12,569 bases of DNA from JBIOYL01 sp044870185 (GTDB lineage Bacteria > Actinomycetota > CALGFH01). This document shows, one piece after another, positions 5,502 to 12,054 of the stretch. Location: positions 1 through 12,569 of the forward strand of contig JBIOYL010000440.1 of the NCBI GenBank assembly GCA_044870185.1, given 5' to 3'. Position numbers and translations under genes: made by a program. Numbering within the stretch: the stretch's first letter is position 1; every line of letters starts with the position of its first letter. The notes beneath the pieces were generated by a model. The model ran no database searches and was not told where the DNA came from. It saw only the letters and a list, made by a program, of their open reading frames with translations.

Positions 5502-6935
5502 TCAGACGCGGACCGGCCGGGAGCGCAGCAGGAACACCACCCGCAGTGCCAAGGCCAGCGCCGAGGTCGCAGCGACGGCGGCCAGGCCTGCGACCGGGCG
5601 GCCGAGGACGGCCGCGACGGCCACCAGCAGCAGCCGCCCGTCGCGGCCGGCGAGCAGGAAGCCGAGCTGCCGCTCGGGCGGCGGCGGCAACCCGAGCGCG
5701 GCGGCCCGGTCCTTGGTCGCCATGGACAGCAGCGCCCCCGCGGTGGCAGCCGCGGTCAGCGCCAGCACCATGCGCGGGTCCGTGGGCCCTGCGAGCGCCC
5801 ACAGCCCCAGGGCGGCCATGATCGCCACGTCGCCGAGCCGGTCGAGCACGCCGTCGAGCATCGCCCCCTTGGGGCTGGCCCGTAGCTGCAACCGGGCGAC
5901 CTCGCCGTCGACGCCGTCGACGACCGAGGTGGCCTGGGCGAGCAGCCCGCCGGCCAGGCCCTGGCCAAGGGCGAGCAGCCAGGCGGCCGCCGCGCCCATC
6001 GTGAAGGCGACGACCGACACCAGGTGCGGGGAGGGCCGCAGCGGTGCCAGCGCCATCGACACCCTGGTCGACACCGGGCGGTTCAGGTGGCGCGAGACCG
6101 GGCCGTCGGCGTGCTTGACCAGCGAGCGCCGCAGCCACGCCTTGGCGACGCGGAGGTCCTCCGGCGTGTCGACGTCCCGCCACCATGCCTCCGCGCGCAG
6201 CGGGATGGCGCGCAGGGCCCGCAGCTGGGCCAGCCGGGTCACGGCGCCGGCCAGGCTGTAGTCCGCCTCGGCGGCCGCCTGCCGCTGGCAGTCGAAGATG
6301 GCCCGCGGCAGCAGGAACGCGCCACAGTCGATGGCCGGGTCCTCCAGGTGCTTGCCGAACGCGAGCGCCGTCCCGTCCTGGACCCGCACCCGGGTGCCCT
6401 CCAGCCAGGCGTCCGCGTCGGGGGCGCAGTCGATCAGCACGGCGGGCTCCCCGGCTTGCAACAGCGGCGTCAGCGCGCCCTCGCCGAAGACGTGATCGGT
6501 GGTGACCAGGGCGAACAGCTCCTCCCCCGCCAACGGGCCCTCCGCCGCCGCCAGCGACGCGCCGTTGCCGTCCTGCCAGCGGTCGGCGTGGACCACCTTG
6601 ACACGGCCGGGCGCCAGGCGTCCGACGAGCGCGGCCACCGGCCCGGCGTCGTGTCCGACCACGACGAGCACGCGGTCCACGCCGCTCTGCAGCAGGCCGC
6701 GGACGGCCCGCTCGGCCAGGCTGAGCCCGCCGAGCCGAAGCAGCGCCTTGGAGCCGCCGCCGGTCACCGAGCGCAGCCGTTCCGACCTGCCCGCCGCGAG
6801 CACGACGCCCACCCGCGGGGGCTTGGCGGGCGCGCGGGCGGACCGGGAGGCGGCGCGGCGTGTCTCGGGTCCCGTGCCGCCGCGCCGCCGGGTCGGTGTG
6901 AACGATTCAGCGGGCAGGTCGGGTATATCGGGCAT
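5502..6935 (-). CDS. Bifunctional CTP:inositol-1-phosphate cytidylyltransferase / di-myo-inositol phosphate phosphate synthase
   Basis: The product has 477 residues. The start ATG 6935 has GGAG seven bases upstream; an ATG at 6971 lacks one. Residues 1-40 are a basic, Pro-rich extension. Residues about 42-270 are a nucleotidyltransferase: VGVVLAAGRSERL, a GSKAL lysine, WQDGNGASL, TTDHVF and IDCGAFLL, matching the cytidylyltransferase that activates inositol-1-phosphate. The second half starts with SLVKHADGPVSRHLNRPVST and is a membrane CDP-alcohol phosphotransferase with its full metal motif DGVDGEVAR...G...D...D. In archaeal and bacterial homologs the two halves together make phosphorylated di-myo-inositol phosphate, a compatible solute. 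Inositol-phosphate synthase and the final phosphatase are not in this window. A CDP-inositol-using phospholipid role is the main alternative for the second half. Confidence 0.88.
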   Translation of the reverse strand: MPDIPDLPAESFTPTRRRGGTGPETRRAASRSARAPAKPPRVGVVLAAGRSERLRSVTGGGSKALLRLGGLSLAERAVRGLLQSGVDRVLVVVGHDAGPVAALVGRLAPGRVKVVHADRWQDGNGASLAAAEGPLAGEELFALVTTDHVFGEGALTPLLQAGEPAVLIDCAPDADAWLEGTRVRVQDGTALAFGKHLEDPAIDCGAFLLPRAIFDCQRQAAAEADYSLAGAVTRLAQLRALRAIPLRAEAWWRDVDTPEDLRVAKAWLRRSLVKHADGPVSRHLNRPVSTRVSMALAPLRPSPHLVSVVAFTMGAAAAWLLALGQGLAGGLLAQATSVVDGVDGEVARLQLRASPKGAMLDGVLDRLGDVAIMAALGLWALAGPTDPRMVLALTAAATAGALLSMATKDRAAALGLPPPPERQLGFLLAGRDGRLLLVAVAAVLGRPVAGLAAVAATSALALALRVVFLLRSRPVRV

Positions 6936-7099
6936 GGCATGCTCCAGCGGTGGCGCGACGGTGAACGTCATGGGAACGGCATAAGCATGGAAGCTGACGT
7001 GCCGTCCGGCAAGCGCGGCCGCCCGCATGGCATGGCCGTCCCGGTGCCGCGGGCGCTGCAGCGGCCGCCTTCGGATTTCCGCTCGGTGCCGGAGCAGGG

Positions 7100-7105
7100 T
7101 AGGAT
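7100..7105 (+). promoter_or_regulatory. Candidate -10 element for the DivIVA-like gene
   Basis: TAGGAT fits TAnnnT and lies in the 259-base gap between divergent genes (6936-7194). It would give a 5' leader of roughly 80 bases. The -35 region (TTTCCG, 7076-7081) is poor. The same TAGGAT hexamer appears upstream of the LLM oxidoreductase gene. No promoter for the opposite gene can be placed with confidence. Confidence 0.35.
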
Positions 7106-7194
7106 ATCGTGCGGCGCTTCCCCCGCCCCGCGACACCGTGCGTCGACTGCGGCGCTGCGTCGGCCCGCCCCCACCGGATCCAGGGAGGTTCTGC

Positions 7195-8184
7195 GTGAGC
7201 GTCTTCGAACCGGACACGACGACGGAGCAGCGGGTCGAGCCTCCTGCCCCCGATTTCCCTGTGGTCCTGCGCGGGTACGACCGTCAGCAGGTGGACGCCC
7301 ACCTGGCCGAGCTGCTCGCCGACCTGGAGCACGAGCGGGACCGGGCCGAGAAGGCCGAACGCGCGCTGTATGCGCTGCGGATCGAGATCAAGCAGTCCCA
7401 GAGCCCGGCGCCGCCGTCGTTCGCCCAGCTGGGCGCCGAAGCCGCCAAGGTCCTCGAGCAGGCGGGGGCGTCGGCCGAGCACCTGCTCGCCGAGGCGCAC
7501 GAGCAGGCCCAAGGGGTCGTCGCGGCGGCCGAGGCCAAGGCCGACGAGCTGCTCCAGGCAGCCCGGGCCGAGGCCGACGAGGTGACCGGGACGGCCGAGT
7601 CCAAGGTGGCCGAGATCACCAGGCAGGCGGAGGAGCGGGCAGCGCAGGTGACCGGGCAGGCCGAGCGGCGCGCCGACGAGCTCGAGCGCAACGCCAGGCA
7701 CATGCTGGAGCAGGCCGAGCGGCAGCGGACCCAGATCGAGACCGAGGCGGCCGAGGGCGCCGAGCAGACCCGGACGGACGCCTACCGGGAGGCCGAGACC
7801 GTGCTCACCGAGGCGCGCGATGCGACCAACCTCATCTGGGAGGAGGCGCAGCGCGAGCGCATGGTCATCGAGGCGGAGACCGAGCGGCTGCACGCCTTCC
7901 ACCAGTACACGATGGAGCAGCTCGAGCGGGTCCACGCGCGGCTCGGGCTGGTGCTCGGCGAAGCCTACGGGCAGGGCGACGGCTGGCCGGAGGCCGACGA
8001 CGAGCTCGCGGCGCTGCCCGAGCCGGACACCGACACCGACACGCGGCCCGAGGCGGCAATCGAACAGGACAGCAGGGAGCCCGCCGACGGCGATGCGGCC
8101 ACCACCGTGACCCGCCTCGACGAGCCGACCGACGAGACCGAACAGCTCGAGCGGGCCGAGGCCCGAGCGGGCGGCCGCGCCTGA
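7195..8184 (+). CDS. DivIVA-like coiled-coil protein
   Basis: The product has 329 residues. GTG 7195 is chosen for GGGAGG six bases upstream. Residues 21-60 contain VVLRGYDRQQVDAHLAELLA, the GYD..QVD..L signature of the DivIVA N-terminal domain, although the usual preceding LTP..I segment is replaced by a short acidic lead. Residues about 80-270 are a long Ala/Glu/Arg heptad-type coiled coil with repeated units such as AEAKADELL, AEADEV, AEERAAQV and AERRADEL. The C-terminal 60 residues are acidic and disordered (PDTDTDT..., many Glu/Asp). In actinobacteria, DivIVA relatives (Wag31, FilP, Scy, SepIVA) organise polar growth, cell-wall synthesis or septation at the membrane. Which of these roles applies cannot be told from sequence, and the domain is divergent, so no symbol is given. 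It is monocistronic and ends 10 bases before the convergent oxidoreductase gene. Confidence 0.85.
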   Translation: MSVFEPDTTTEQRVEPPAPDFPVVLRGYDRQQVDAHLAELLADLEHERDRAEKAERALYALRIEIKQSQSPAPPSFAQLGAEAAKVLEQAGASAEHLLAEAHEQAQGVVAAAEAKADELLQAARAEADEVTGTAESKVAEITRQAEERAAQVTGQAERRADELERNARHMLEQAERQRTQIETEAAEGAEQTRTDAYREAETVLTEARDATNLIWEEAQRERMVIEAETERLHAFHQYTMEQLERVHARLGLVLGEAYGQGDGWPEADDELAALPEPDTDTDTRPEAAIEQDSREPADGDAATTVTRLDEPTDETEQLERAEARAGGRA

Positions 8185-8194
8185 ACGACCCCCG

Positions 8195-9058
8195 TCAGCG
8201 CACCGCGGCGGCGAGCAGCCCGACCTGGTCGAGCGTGGGCGCGCAGGGAAACAGCAGCAGCTCGTCGCAGCCGGCCTCGGCATAGGCGGCGACGGTGGCC
8301 CGGACGGCGTCGGCGTCGACCGTGGCCAGCCTGGCCAGCCGCTCGGCGCCGACCTCGCCGAACCCGTAGTAGGCGCCGAGATAGGCGGCGGCGTGGCGGC
8401 GAGCGTCGGGACCCAGCGCGAAGTAGGTGAGCGCAGCCAGCCGGGGGGCGCCCGGCCGGCCCGCGGCCGACCAGGCCGCCCGCACCCTGTCGGCGGTCGG
8501 CTTGAACGCCTCGACCCCGCCGCCGCCCGAGATCCAGCCGCTGCCGTGCTCGACCGTGCGCCGGATCGCGGCCTTGGCACGGCCGCCGATGAGCAGCTCC
8601 GGGCCGCCGGCGCGTACCGGCCGCGGGCCGACGGCGCCGGCCGGCCCGGCTGCGGTGCCGGCCCAGATCCGCCGCAGCTCGCCGAGCTGTGCGTCGAACA
8701 GGCGGCCCCGCCGGGCGAAGTCGATCCCGGCCGCCTCGTAGTCGTCTGGACGGGCGCCGACCGCCAGGCCGAGCACGAGCCGGCCGAGCGAGAGCGTGTC
8801 GATGCTGGCCGCCTGCTTGGCCAGGACGGCCGCGCCGCCGCGGAGCGGCGCGAGCAGGATGGCCGTGGTCAGGCGGATGCGCTCGGTGACGGCCGCGGCG
8901 GCCGCGAGCGTGACGAGCGGCTCGTAGTTGGGGTACACGAGCCGGTCGATGGTGGCGAGCGCGGAGAATCCGTGCCGCTCGCTCTCGCGCGCCCACTCGA
9001 TGACGGTCCGCCCGTCGACGTCCGGGATCGTGCTGGGCAGCCCGATACCGATGTCCAT
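8195..9058 (-). CDS. Luciferase-like (LLM class) flavin/F420-dependent oxidoreductase
   Basis: The product has 287 residues. ATG 9058 is chosen because GGAGG lies four bases upstream; the longer open frame above it reads through repeats and is not coding. The N-terminus MDIGIGLPSTIPDVDGRTVI, then the helix ARESERHGFSALATIDRL, RIRLTTAILLAPLRGGAAVLAKQAAS, and LSLGRLVLGLAVGARPDDYEAAG are the standard strand and loop sequences of the bacterial luciferase TIM barrel. Later come LLIGGRAKAAIRRTVEHGSGWI and a C-terminal AGCDELLLFPCAP strand. The enzymes transfer hydride or oxygenate substrates using FMN or, often in actinobacteria, coenzyme F420; the substrate is unknown. The length is slightly short for the family (about 290-350), mainly in the insertion region. 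It stands alone with a palindrome in its leader region. Confidence 0.9.
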   Translation of the reverse strand: MDIGIGLPSTIPDVDGRTVIEWARESERHGFSALATIDRLVYPNYEPLVTLAAAAAVTERIRLTTAILLAPLRGGAAVLAKQAASIDTLSLGRLVLGLAVGARPDDYEAAGIDFARRGRLFDAQLGELRRIWAGTAAGPAGAVGPRPVRAGGPELLIGGRAKAAIRRTVEHGSGWISGGGGVEAFKPTADRVRAAWSAAGRPGAPRLAALTYFALGPDARRHAAAYLGAYYGFGEVGAERLARLATVDADAVRATVAAYAEAGCDELLLFPCAPTLDQVGLLAAAVR

Positions 9059-9087
9059 GCGACCTCCGACGCTCGACCTCCGCCCGA

Positions 9088-9109
9088 CCGACCCGGCCCA
9101 CCGGGTCGG
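9088..9109. promoter_or_regulatory. Perfect 9-bp palindrome near the oxidoreductase transcript start
   Basis: CCGACCCGG and CCGGGTCGG are separated by CCCA. The site lies 30 bases before the oxidoreductase ATG and about 14 bases downstream of its candidate -10 (9123-9128, minus). It could be an operator for a dimeric repressor or a stable hairpin in the leader RNA. No regulator gene is next to it. Confidence 0.5.
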
Positions 9110-9122
9110 CTCCGCTCGACCG

Positions 9123-9128
9123 ATCCTA
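9123..9128 (-). promoter_or_regulatory. Candidate -10 element for the oxidoreductase gene
   Basis: On the minus strand this reads TAGGAT, the same hexamer as the candidate before the DivIVA-like gene. It would start transcription about 55-60 bases before the ATG. The -35 region is not recognisable. Confidence 0.3.
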
Positions 9129-9300
9129 CCCGGGCGGCCTGCCGCCGGGTTGCCCGACCCTGTGGCGGTGCAGTCCTGGTCGACGTCGCGGCTGCGGCCC
9201 GGGGACGGCTGGTGTCCTCGGTCCGGGCGCTCGTCGGCCTCCGCCGGGGCGACGGCCGAGCACAAGCAGGAGCCGGCGCCAGGTAGCATGTCCGGCGCAC

Positions 9301-9365
9301 CGACCCGCACGGGCACGTCGACCCGCACGGGCACGTCGACCCGCACGGGCACGCCGACCCGCACG
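9301..9365. repeat. 18-bp tandem repeat, 3.6 copies
   Basis: The unit CGACCCGCACGGGCACGT occurs at 9301, 9319 and 9337 (the third copy ends in C), with a partial copy at 9355-9365 that runs into the GAAGGAGG ribosome binding site of the YtxH-like gene. The first two copies are identical. It lies just downstream of a TAGCAT -10 candidate (9284-9289), so it is probably transcribed as leader RNA. Each junction makes a GTCGAC palindrome. Confidence 0.9.
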
Positions 9366-9379
9366 AAGGAGGCAGGCGT

Positions 9380-9670
9380 ATGAAGGGCAAGCTGGGACTG
9401 GCCGTCGGGCTGGCGGCCGGCTACGTACTCGGCACCAAGGCCGGCCGCGAGCGCTACCAGCAGCTGGTCGCGTCCGCCAAGCGGCTCACCGACAACCCAA
9501 GCTGGCAGCGGCTGACCGACGAGGTCAACGGCCTGTTCGGCGCGTCCAAGGAGCGCGTCGGCACGGCCGCCACCACGACCGTCGAGCGCGTCGGCGACAA
9601 GGCGGCCGAGCCCAAGCCAACCCCACCGCCCGCCGCCCCCGGCAGCACCACCGGCACGGCCACCACGTAG
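9380..9670 (+). CDS. YtxH-like small membrane-associated protein
   Basis: The product has 96 residues. ATG 9380 follows GAAGGAGG by seven bases, a very strong site. Residues 4-18 are a glycine-rich hydrophobic helix, KLGLAVGLAAGYVLGTKAGRERYQQL, typical of YtxH proteins, where the helix is followed by a basic GTKAGRE/ERYQ segment. The middle (26-70) is an amphipathic helix and the tail is Pro/Thr/Ala-rich (PKPTPPPAAPGSTTG). YtxH proteins are small stress-associated envelope proteins without a known reaction. The gene stands alone and converges on the BrkB/YihY gene, another envelope protein often found near YtxH genes in actinobacteria. Its leader contains an 18-bp tandem repeat. Confidence 0.85.
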   Translation: MKGKLGLAVGLAAGYVLGTKAGRERYQQLVASAKRLTDNPSWQRLTDEVNGLFGASKERVGTAATTTVERVGDKAAEPKPTPPPAAPGSTTGTATT

Positions 9671-9678
9671 CCGCCCGG

Positions 9679-9696
9679 CCGACGAACGGCCGTCGG
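9679..9696. terminator. Candidate bidirectional hairpin between convergent genes
   Basis: CCGACG and CGTCGG form a perfect 6-bp stem with the loop AACGGC, nine bases after the YtxH-like stop and 14 bases from the stop of the convergent BrkB/YihY gene. Only TT follows on the plus strand, so strength is uncertain. Confidence 0.4.
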
Positions 9697-9709
9697 TTGC
9701 CTGCCTGGG

Positions 9710-10915
9710 CTACCCGGTCGTGGACCGGGCGACGTGGTCGGCCGCATAGGCGTCCCGCTCGCCCATGGGCTTGCCGCCCGGCTCGGTCGTGTCCTTCCTG
9801 GTCTGCAACTCCATCTCGGAGTTGAGCTCGGCGCCGACGAGCACGACCATCGCGGACAGAAACAGCCAGATCAGCAGCACGATCACCCCGGCGAGCGTCC
9901 CGTAGGTCTTGTTCCACCTGCCGAAGTTGTTGGCGTAGAACGAGAAGCCCACCGAGGCGACGATCCACACGACCGTGGCGACGACCGAGCCATAGCTCAC
10001 CCACTGCCATTTGGGCTGCTTGCGGTCCGGGCCGTAGCGGTACAGCACGGCCAGGCCGAGGAGCACGAGCATGGCCAGCAGCGGCCAGCGCGCCAGCCGG
10101 ACCGTGGTGACCACCGCCGCGGGCGCGTGCAGCGCGCGGGTGACGACCGGCAGGGCGACGATCGCGCCCATGGCCGCCGACACCACGACGATGGCGCCCA
10201 CCGTGAGCGCAAGCGAGACGGCCCGCAGCTTGAGGAACTTGCGGGTCTCCTTCTCGTCGTAGGCGGCGTTGATCCCGGTGACGAGCGCGCGCATGCCGCT
10301 CGAGGCGCTCCACAGAGCGGCCAGGATGGCGATGATCAGCCCGAGCGTCAGGCCGCTGCCCGGCGTGCTCACGATCTGGGTGAGCTGCTTGCCGATGAGG
10401 TCGCGCGCCTCGGCCGGCATCACCCGGGTGATCTGGTTGATCTGCGCCTGCGCCTCGCCCTTGCCGACGGCCAGGCCGAAGATCGACACGACCGCGATCA
10501 GGGCCGGGAACAGTGACAGCATGCCGTAGTAGGCGATGCCGGCCGACAGCAGCGTCACCCGGTCGTCGCGCATCTCGGTCTTGACCCGCTTGGCGATGTC
10601 GATCCAGCCCTTGCGGGGGATCTGTCTCGGCGTGTCGGCCAGGCGCCCCAGCTCCTGTTCGCCGCCCGGCGGCGAGCCCGAGCGCCGGACGTCACCGCGC
10701 TGCTGCTGGATGCCGCCGAGGTCGCTCGGTGCCGGCCCGTCCGCGCTCGCCCGGGAACCGTCAAGGGACGCGTGCCGCGGCTCGCGCGGCTGTTGCCGGT
10801 CGCCGCGCGGCGCGGTCCTGCGGCCGACCACCACCGCCGCAGCCAGCAGCCCGATCCTGGCCAGGCGCCTGCCCGCCCTGCCGGGCCGCTTGGTCGTCCT
10901 GACTACTGTGGCCAT
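9710..10915 (-). CDS. YihY/BrkB-family polytopic membrane protein
   Basis: The product has 401 residues. ATG 10915 is chosen for GGGAGG five bases upstream; the frame is open much further but runs into repeats and transposase remains. Residues 20-31 are a short hydrophobic stretch, followed by a long charged, disordered linker (about 35-100) with QQQ and PGGEQ. The family domain begins at GWIDIAKRVKTEMRDDRVTL and SAGIAYYGMLSLFPALIAV (about 103-142) and continues through about six helices, ending NSEMELQTRKDTT...YAADHVA, typical of actinobacterial members. The family was once misnamed ribonuclease BN; its role is unresolved, with suggestions of transport or envelope function. The N-terminal extension is longer than in plain YihY proteins. 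The gene converges on the YtxH-like gene. Confidence 0.9.
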   Translation of the reverse strand: MATVVRTTKRPGRAGRRLARIGLLAAAVVVGRRTAPRGDRQQPREPRHASLDGSRASADGPAPSDLGGIQQQRGDVRRSGSPPGGEQELGRLADTPRQIPRKGWIDIAKRVKTEMRDDRVTLLSAGIAYYGMLSLFPALIAVVSIFGLAVGKGEAQAQINQITRVMPAEARDLIGKQLTQIVSTPGSGLTLGLIIAILAALWSASSGMRALVTGINAAYDEKETRKFLKLRAVSLALTVGAIVVVSAAMGAIVALPVVTRALHAPAAVVTTVRLARWPLLAMLVLLGLAVLYRYGPDRKQPKWQWVSYGSVVATVVWIVASVGFSFYANNFGRWNKTYGTLAGVIVLLIWLFLSAMVVLVGAELNSEMELQTRKDTTEPGGKPMGERDAYAADHVARSTTG

Positions 10916-11108
10916 GCCCGCCTCCCACCTTGCCGTCGTCGCGCCCGTTGCCGCCGCCCCGTCCTGCCTTGCGGTCGTCGCGTCCTGCCTTGCGGTCGCC
11001 ACGTCGCGTACGGTTGTTCTTCTCCGCGAGCAGGCGTTCCACACCCGCCCGTGGCGAGAAGCCGCGGGCCGTGCGCCACCGGTGAGCGCCCCGTTTCCCG
11101 CCGAGTCG
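10916..11108. other. Upstream region of the BrkB/YihY gene, no gene seen
   Basis: This stretch of about 190 bases contains the ribosome binding site of the BrkB/YihY gene, a 21-bp tandem repeat and no credible open frame. The BrkB/YihY promoter must lie here or inside the transposase remnant, but I cannot place it. Confidence 0.5.
10960..11001. repeat. 21-bp tandem repeat, two copies
   Basis: Two adjacent 21-base units beginning CGTCCTGCCTTGCGGTCG match at 19 of 21 positions. A more diverged copy (CCCACCTTGCCGTCGTCG) sits nearer the BrkB/YihY gene at 10924. All lie just upstream of that gene's start. Confidence 0.75.
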
Positions 11109-11790
11109 GGGATGATTGACCAGGCGAGATGGCAGAAATTGGGCGGCCAGTAGCTCGCGGCGGAGCGCGTTGAGCATGTCAGCCAGCGAGACGGTGTGCT
11201 TGGTGCGATACCAGGGCGCACGGGCGCGGTGGGCGGCAAGGTCGGCGGCTGCTGGCCGTGCTGGGCGTACCAGCAGACGACCAGGCTCGCGCACAGCAGG
11301 CCGAACGGGACAATGCGCTAGACCGCGCGGGGGGTGCGGTTGCGGGCCTGGCCGACCCCGGCGACCTGCCGGCTCTCTTCGAACAAGACCTCGACCGACC
11401 AGCGGTCGGCAGAGCGTTCGACCAGCTCGGCTGGGGTGGCGGCCAGGTCGGTGGAGACCAGGGCCAGCTCGTAGCCGTCGGTGGCGCCGGGCTCGCGGAC
11501 CAAGGATGACCCGCACGGGCTGGGCGCCGAACACCGCATACCACTGGCAGACCAGGCTGTGCAGCGCGACCCTGCGTGGCTTGCCGTAGTAGGCCACGGT
11601 CACCTGCTGCCAGGCGCGGCTGGTCTGGGCGGCGAGCACGATCAGCTCCGCCAGCCGCGCACCTTTGCGGCGGTGCCGGCCCCGCTGTCCGGGCCGCCGC
11701 GGCGGGGGGAGCTGGTAGAGGGCGGCAACCTCTTTGCAAGGGAGGGGCCGCCGATGCTGCCTGGTGCGGCGTAGCCAGCAGGCCGTGGTC
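11109..11790 (-). pseudogene. DDE transposase remnant, several lesions
   Basis: Stitching three minus-strand frames gives a continuous transposase C-terminal core. It runs EVAALYQLPPPRRPGQRGR, then RRKGARLAELIVL, TRAW-like SRAWQQVTVAYYGKPRRV, CQWYAVFGAQPVRVI, then after a frame change LVREPGATDGYELALVSTDL, PAELVERSADRWSVEVLFEE, GQARNRTPRAV, a TAG stop, RIVPFGLLCASLVVCWYAQH, and after a second frame change APWYRTKHTVSLADMLNALR and ELLAAQF. The WSVEVLFEE segment carries the last glutamate of a DDE triad. The lesions are one extra base at about 11502-11505, TAG at 11318-11320 (where Glu is expected), and a shift between about 11210 and 11245. I place it in the IS4/IS701-like DDE group on sequence feel only. 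It is not functional. Its N-terminal part is lost or unrecognisable. Confidence 0.85.
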
Positions 11791-12054
11791 TGCCAAGGTG
11801 ACCACGGTCGACAGCACGATAAGCAGCGGGATCATGGGGACCCACCACCAGCAGGTCCGTGCAGCGCCCCAACGCCCGGTCACGCTGGCCGACCGCGACG
11901 TGGCGGTCCCTGATCGGGGTCCTCGCCATCCTTGCGGGCCAGGTGCTGTCGGGCGAGGCCTCCCCCACATGACCCAGCGGCTCAGCGACCGCCTGGCGCG
12001 ATACGGGCCACTTCAAGCCGGCGCAGCCCGCCAACCTCTGGTCAGGGCGCTGGA
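11791..12054. other. Degraded stretch between transposase and methyltransferase remnants
   Basis: This stretch of about 260 bases has no intact gene. Minus-strand frames show fragments such as WPVSRQAVAEPLGHVGEAS (resembling part of a helix-turn-helix) and IVLSTVVTLADHGLLATP, in different frames. They may be the eroded N-terminal half of the transposase or another broken gene. I cannot assign them. TGACCAG occurs inward-facing near 11116 and near 12044, too short to be called element ends. Confidence 0.4.

Larger units (their letters stand above)
9059..9379. other. Divergent intergenic region, LLM oxidoreductase / YtxH-like gene
   Basis: This 321-base stretch has no gene of its own. It contains, in order, the GGAGG of the oxidoreductase gene, a perfect 9-bp inverted repeat, a TAGGAT -10 candidate for the minus strand, an unassigned GC-rich stretch (9129-9280), a TAGCAT -10 candidate at 9284-9289 for the plus strand, an 18-bp tandem repeat, and the GAAGGAGG of the YtxH-like gene. 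Confidence 0.7.

Noticed and set aside
2842..6261. Very long plus-strand open frame (over 1100 codons)
   Set aside because: It is an antisense and out-of-frame shadow of the exported protein, DedA-PAP2 and IPCT-DIPPS genes. It is Arg/Pro/Gly-rich, has no motifs, and arises from the high GC content.
6907..8580. Long minus-strand open frame with leucine/glycine repeats
   Set aside because: Its LGLG-type repeats are the reverse reading of the DivIVA coiled coil, whose plus-strand frame has a good GTG start and ribosome binding site.
9059..9364. N-terminal extension of the oxidoreductase through the 18-bp repeat (VRVDVP repeats)
   Set aside because: The family starts at MDIGIGLP, which has its own GGAGG at 9058. 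The repeats lie in a divergent promoter region and are not expected to be translated.
9301..9365. CRISPR array
   Set aside because: The 18-bp units are directly adjacent with no unique spacers, and no cas gene is present.
10916..11239. N-terminal extension of the BrkB/YihY protein
   Set aside because: The ATG at 10915 has a strong GGGAGG. The upstream frame crosses tandem repeats and transposase remains.
11116..12050. TGACCAG inverted pair as the ends of the decayed insertion sequence
   Set aside because: Only seven bases match and no target duplication is visible. Chance occurrence is likely.
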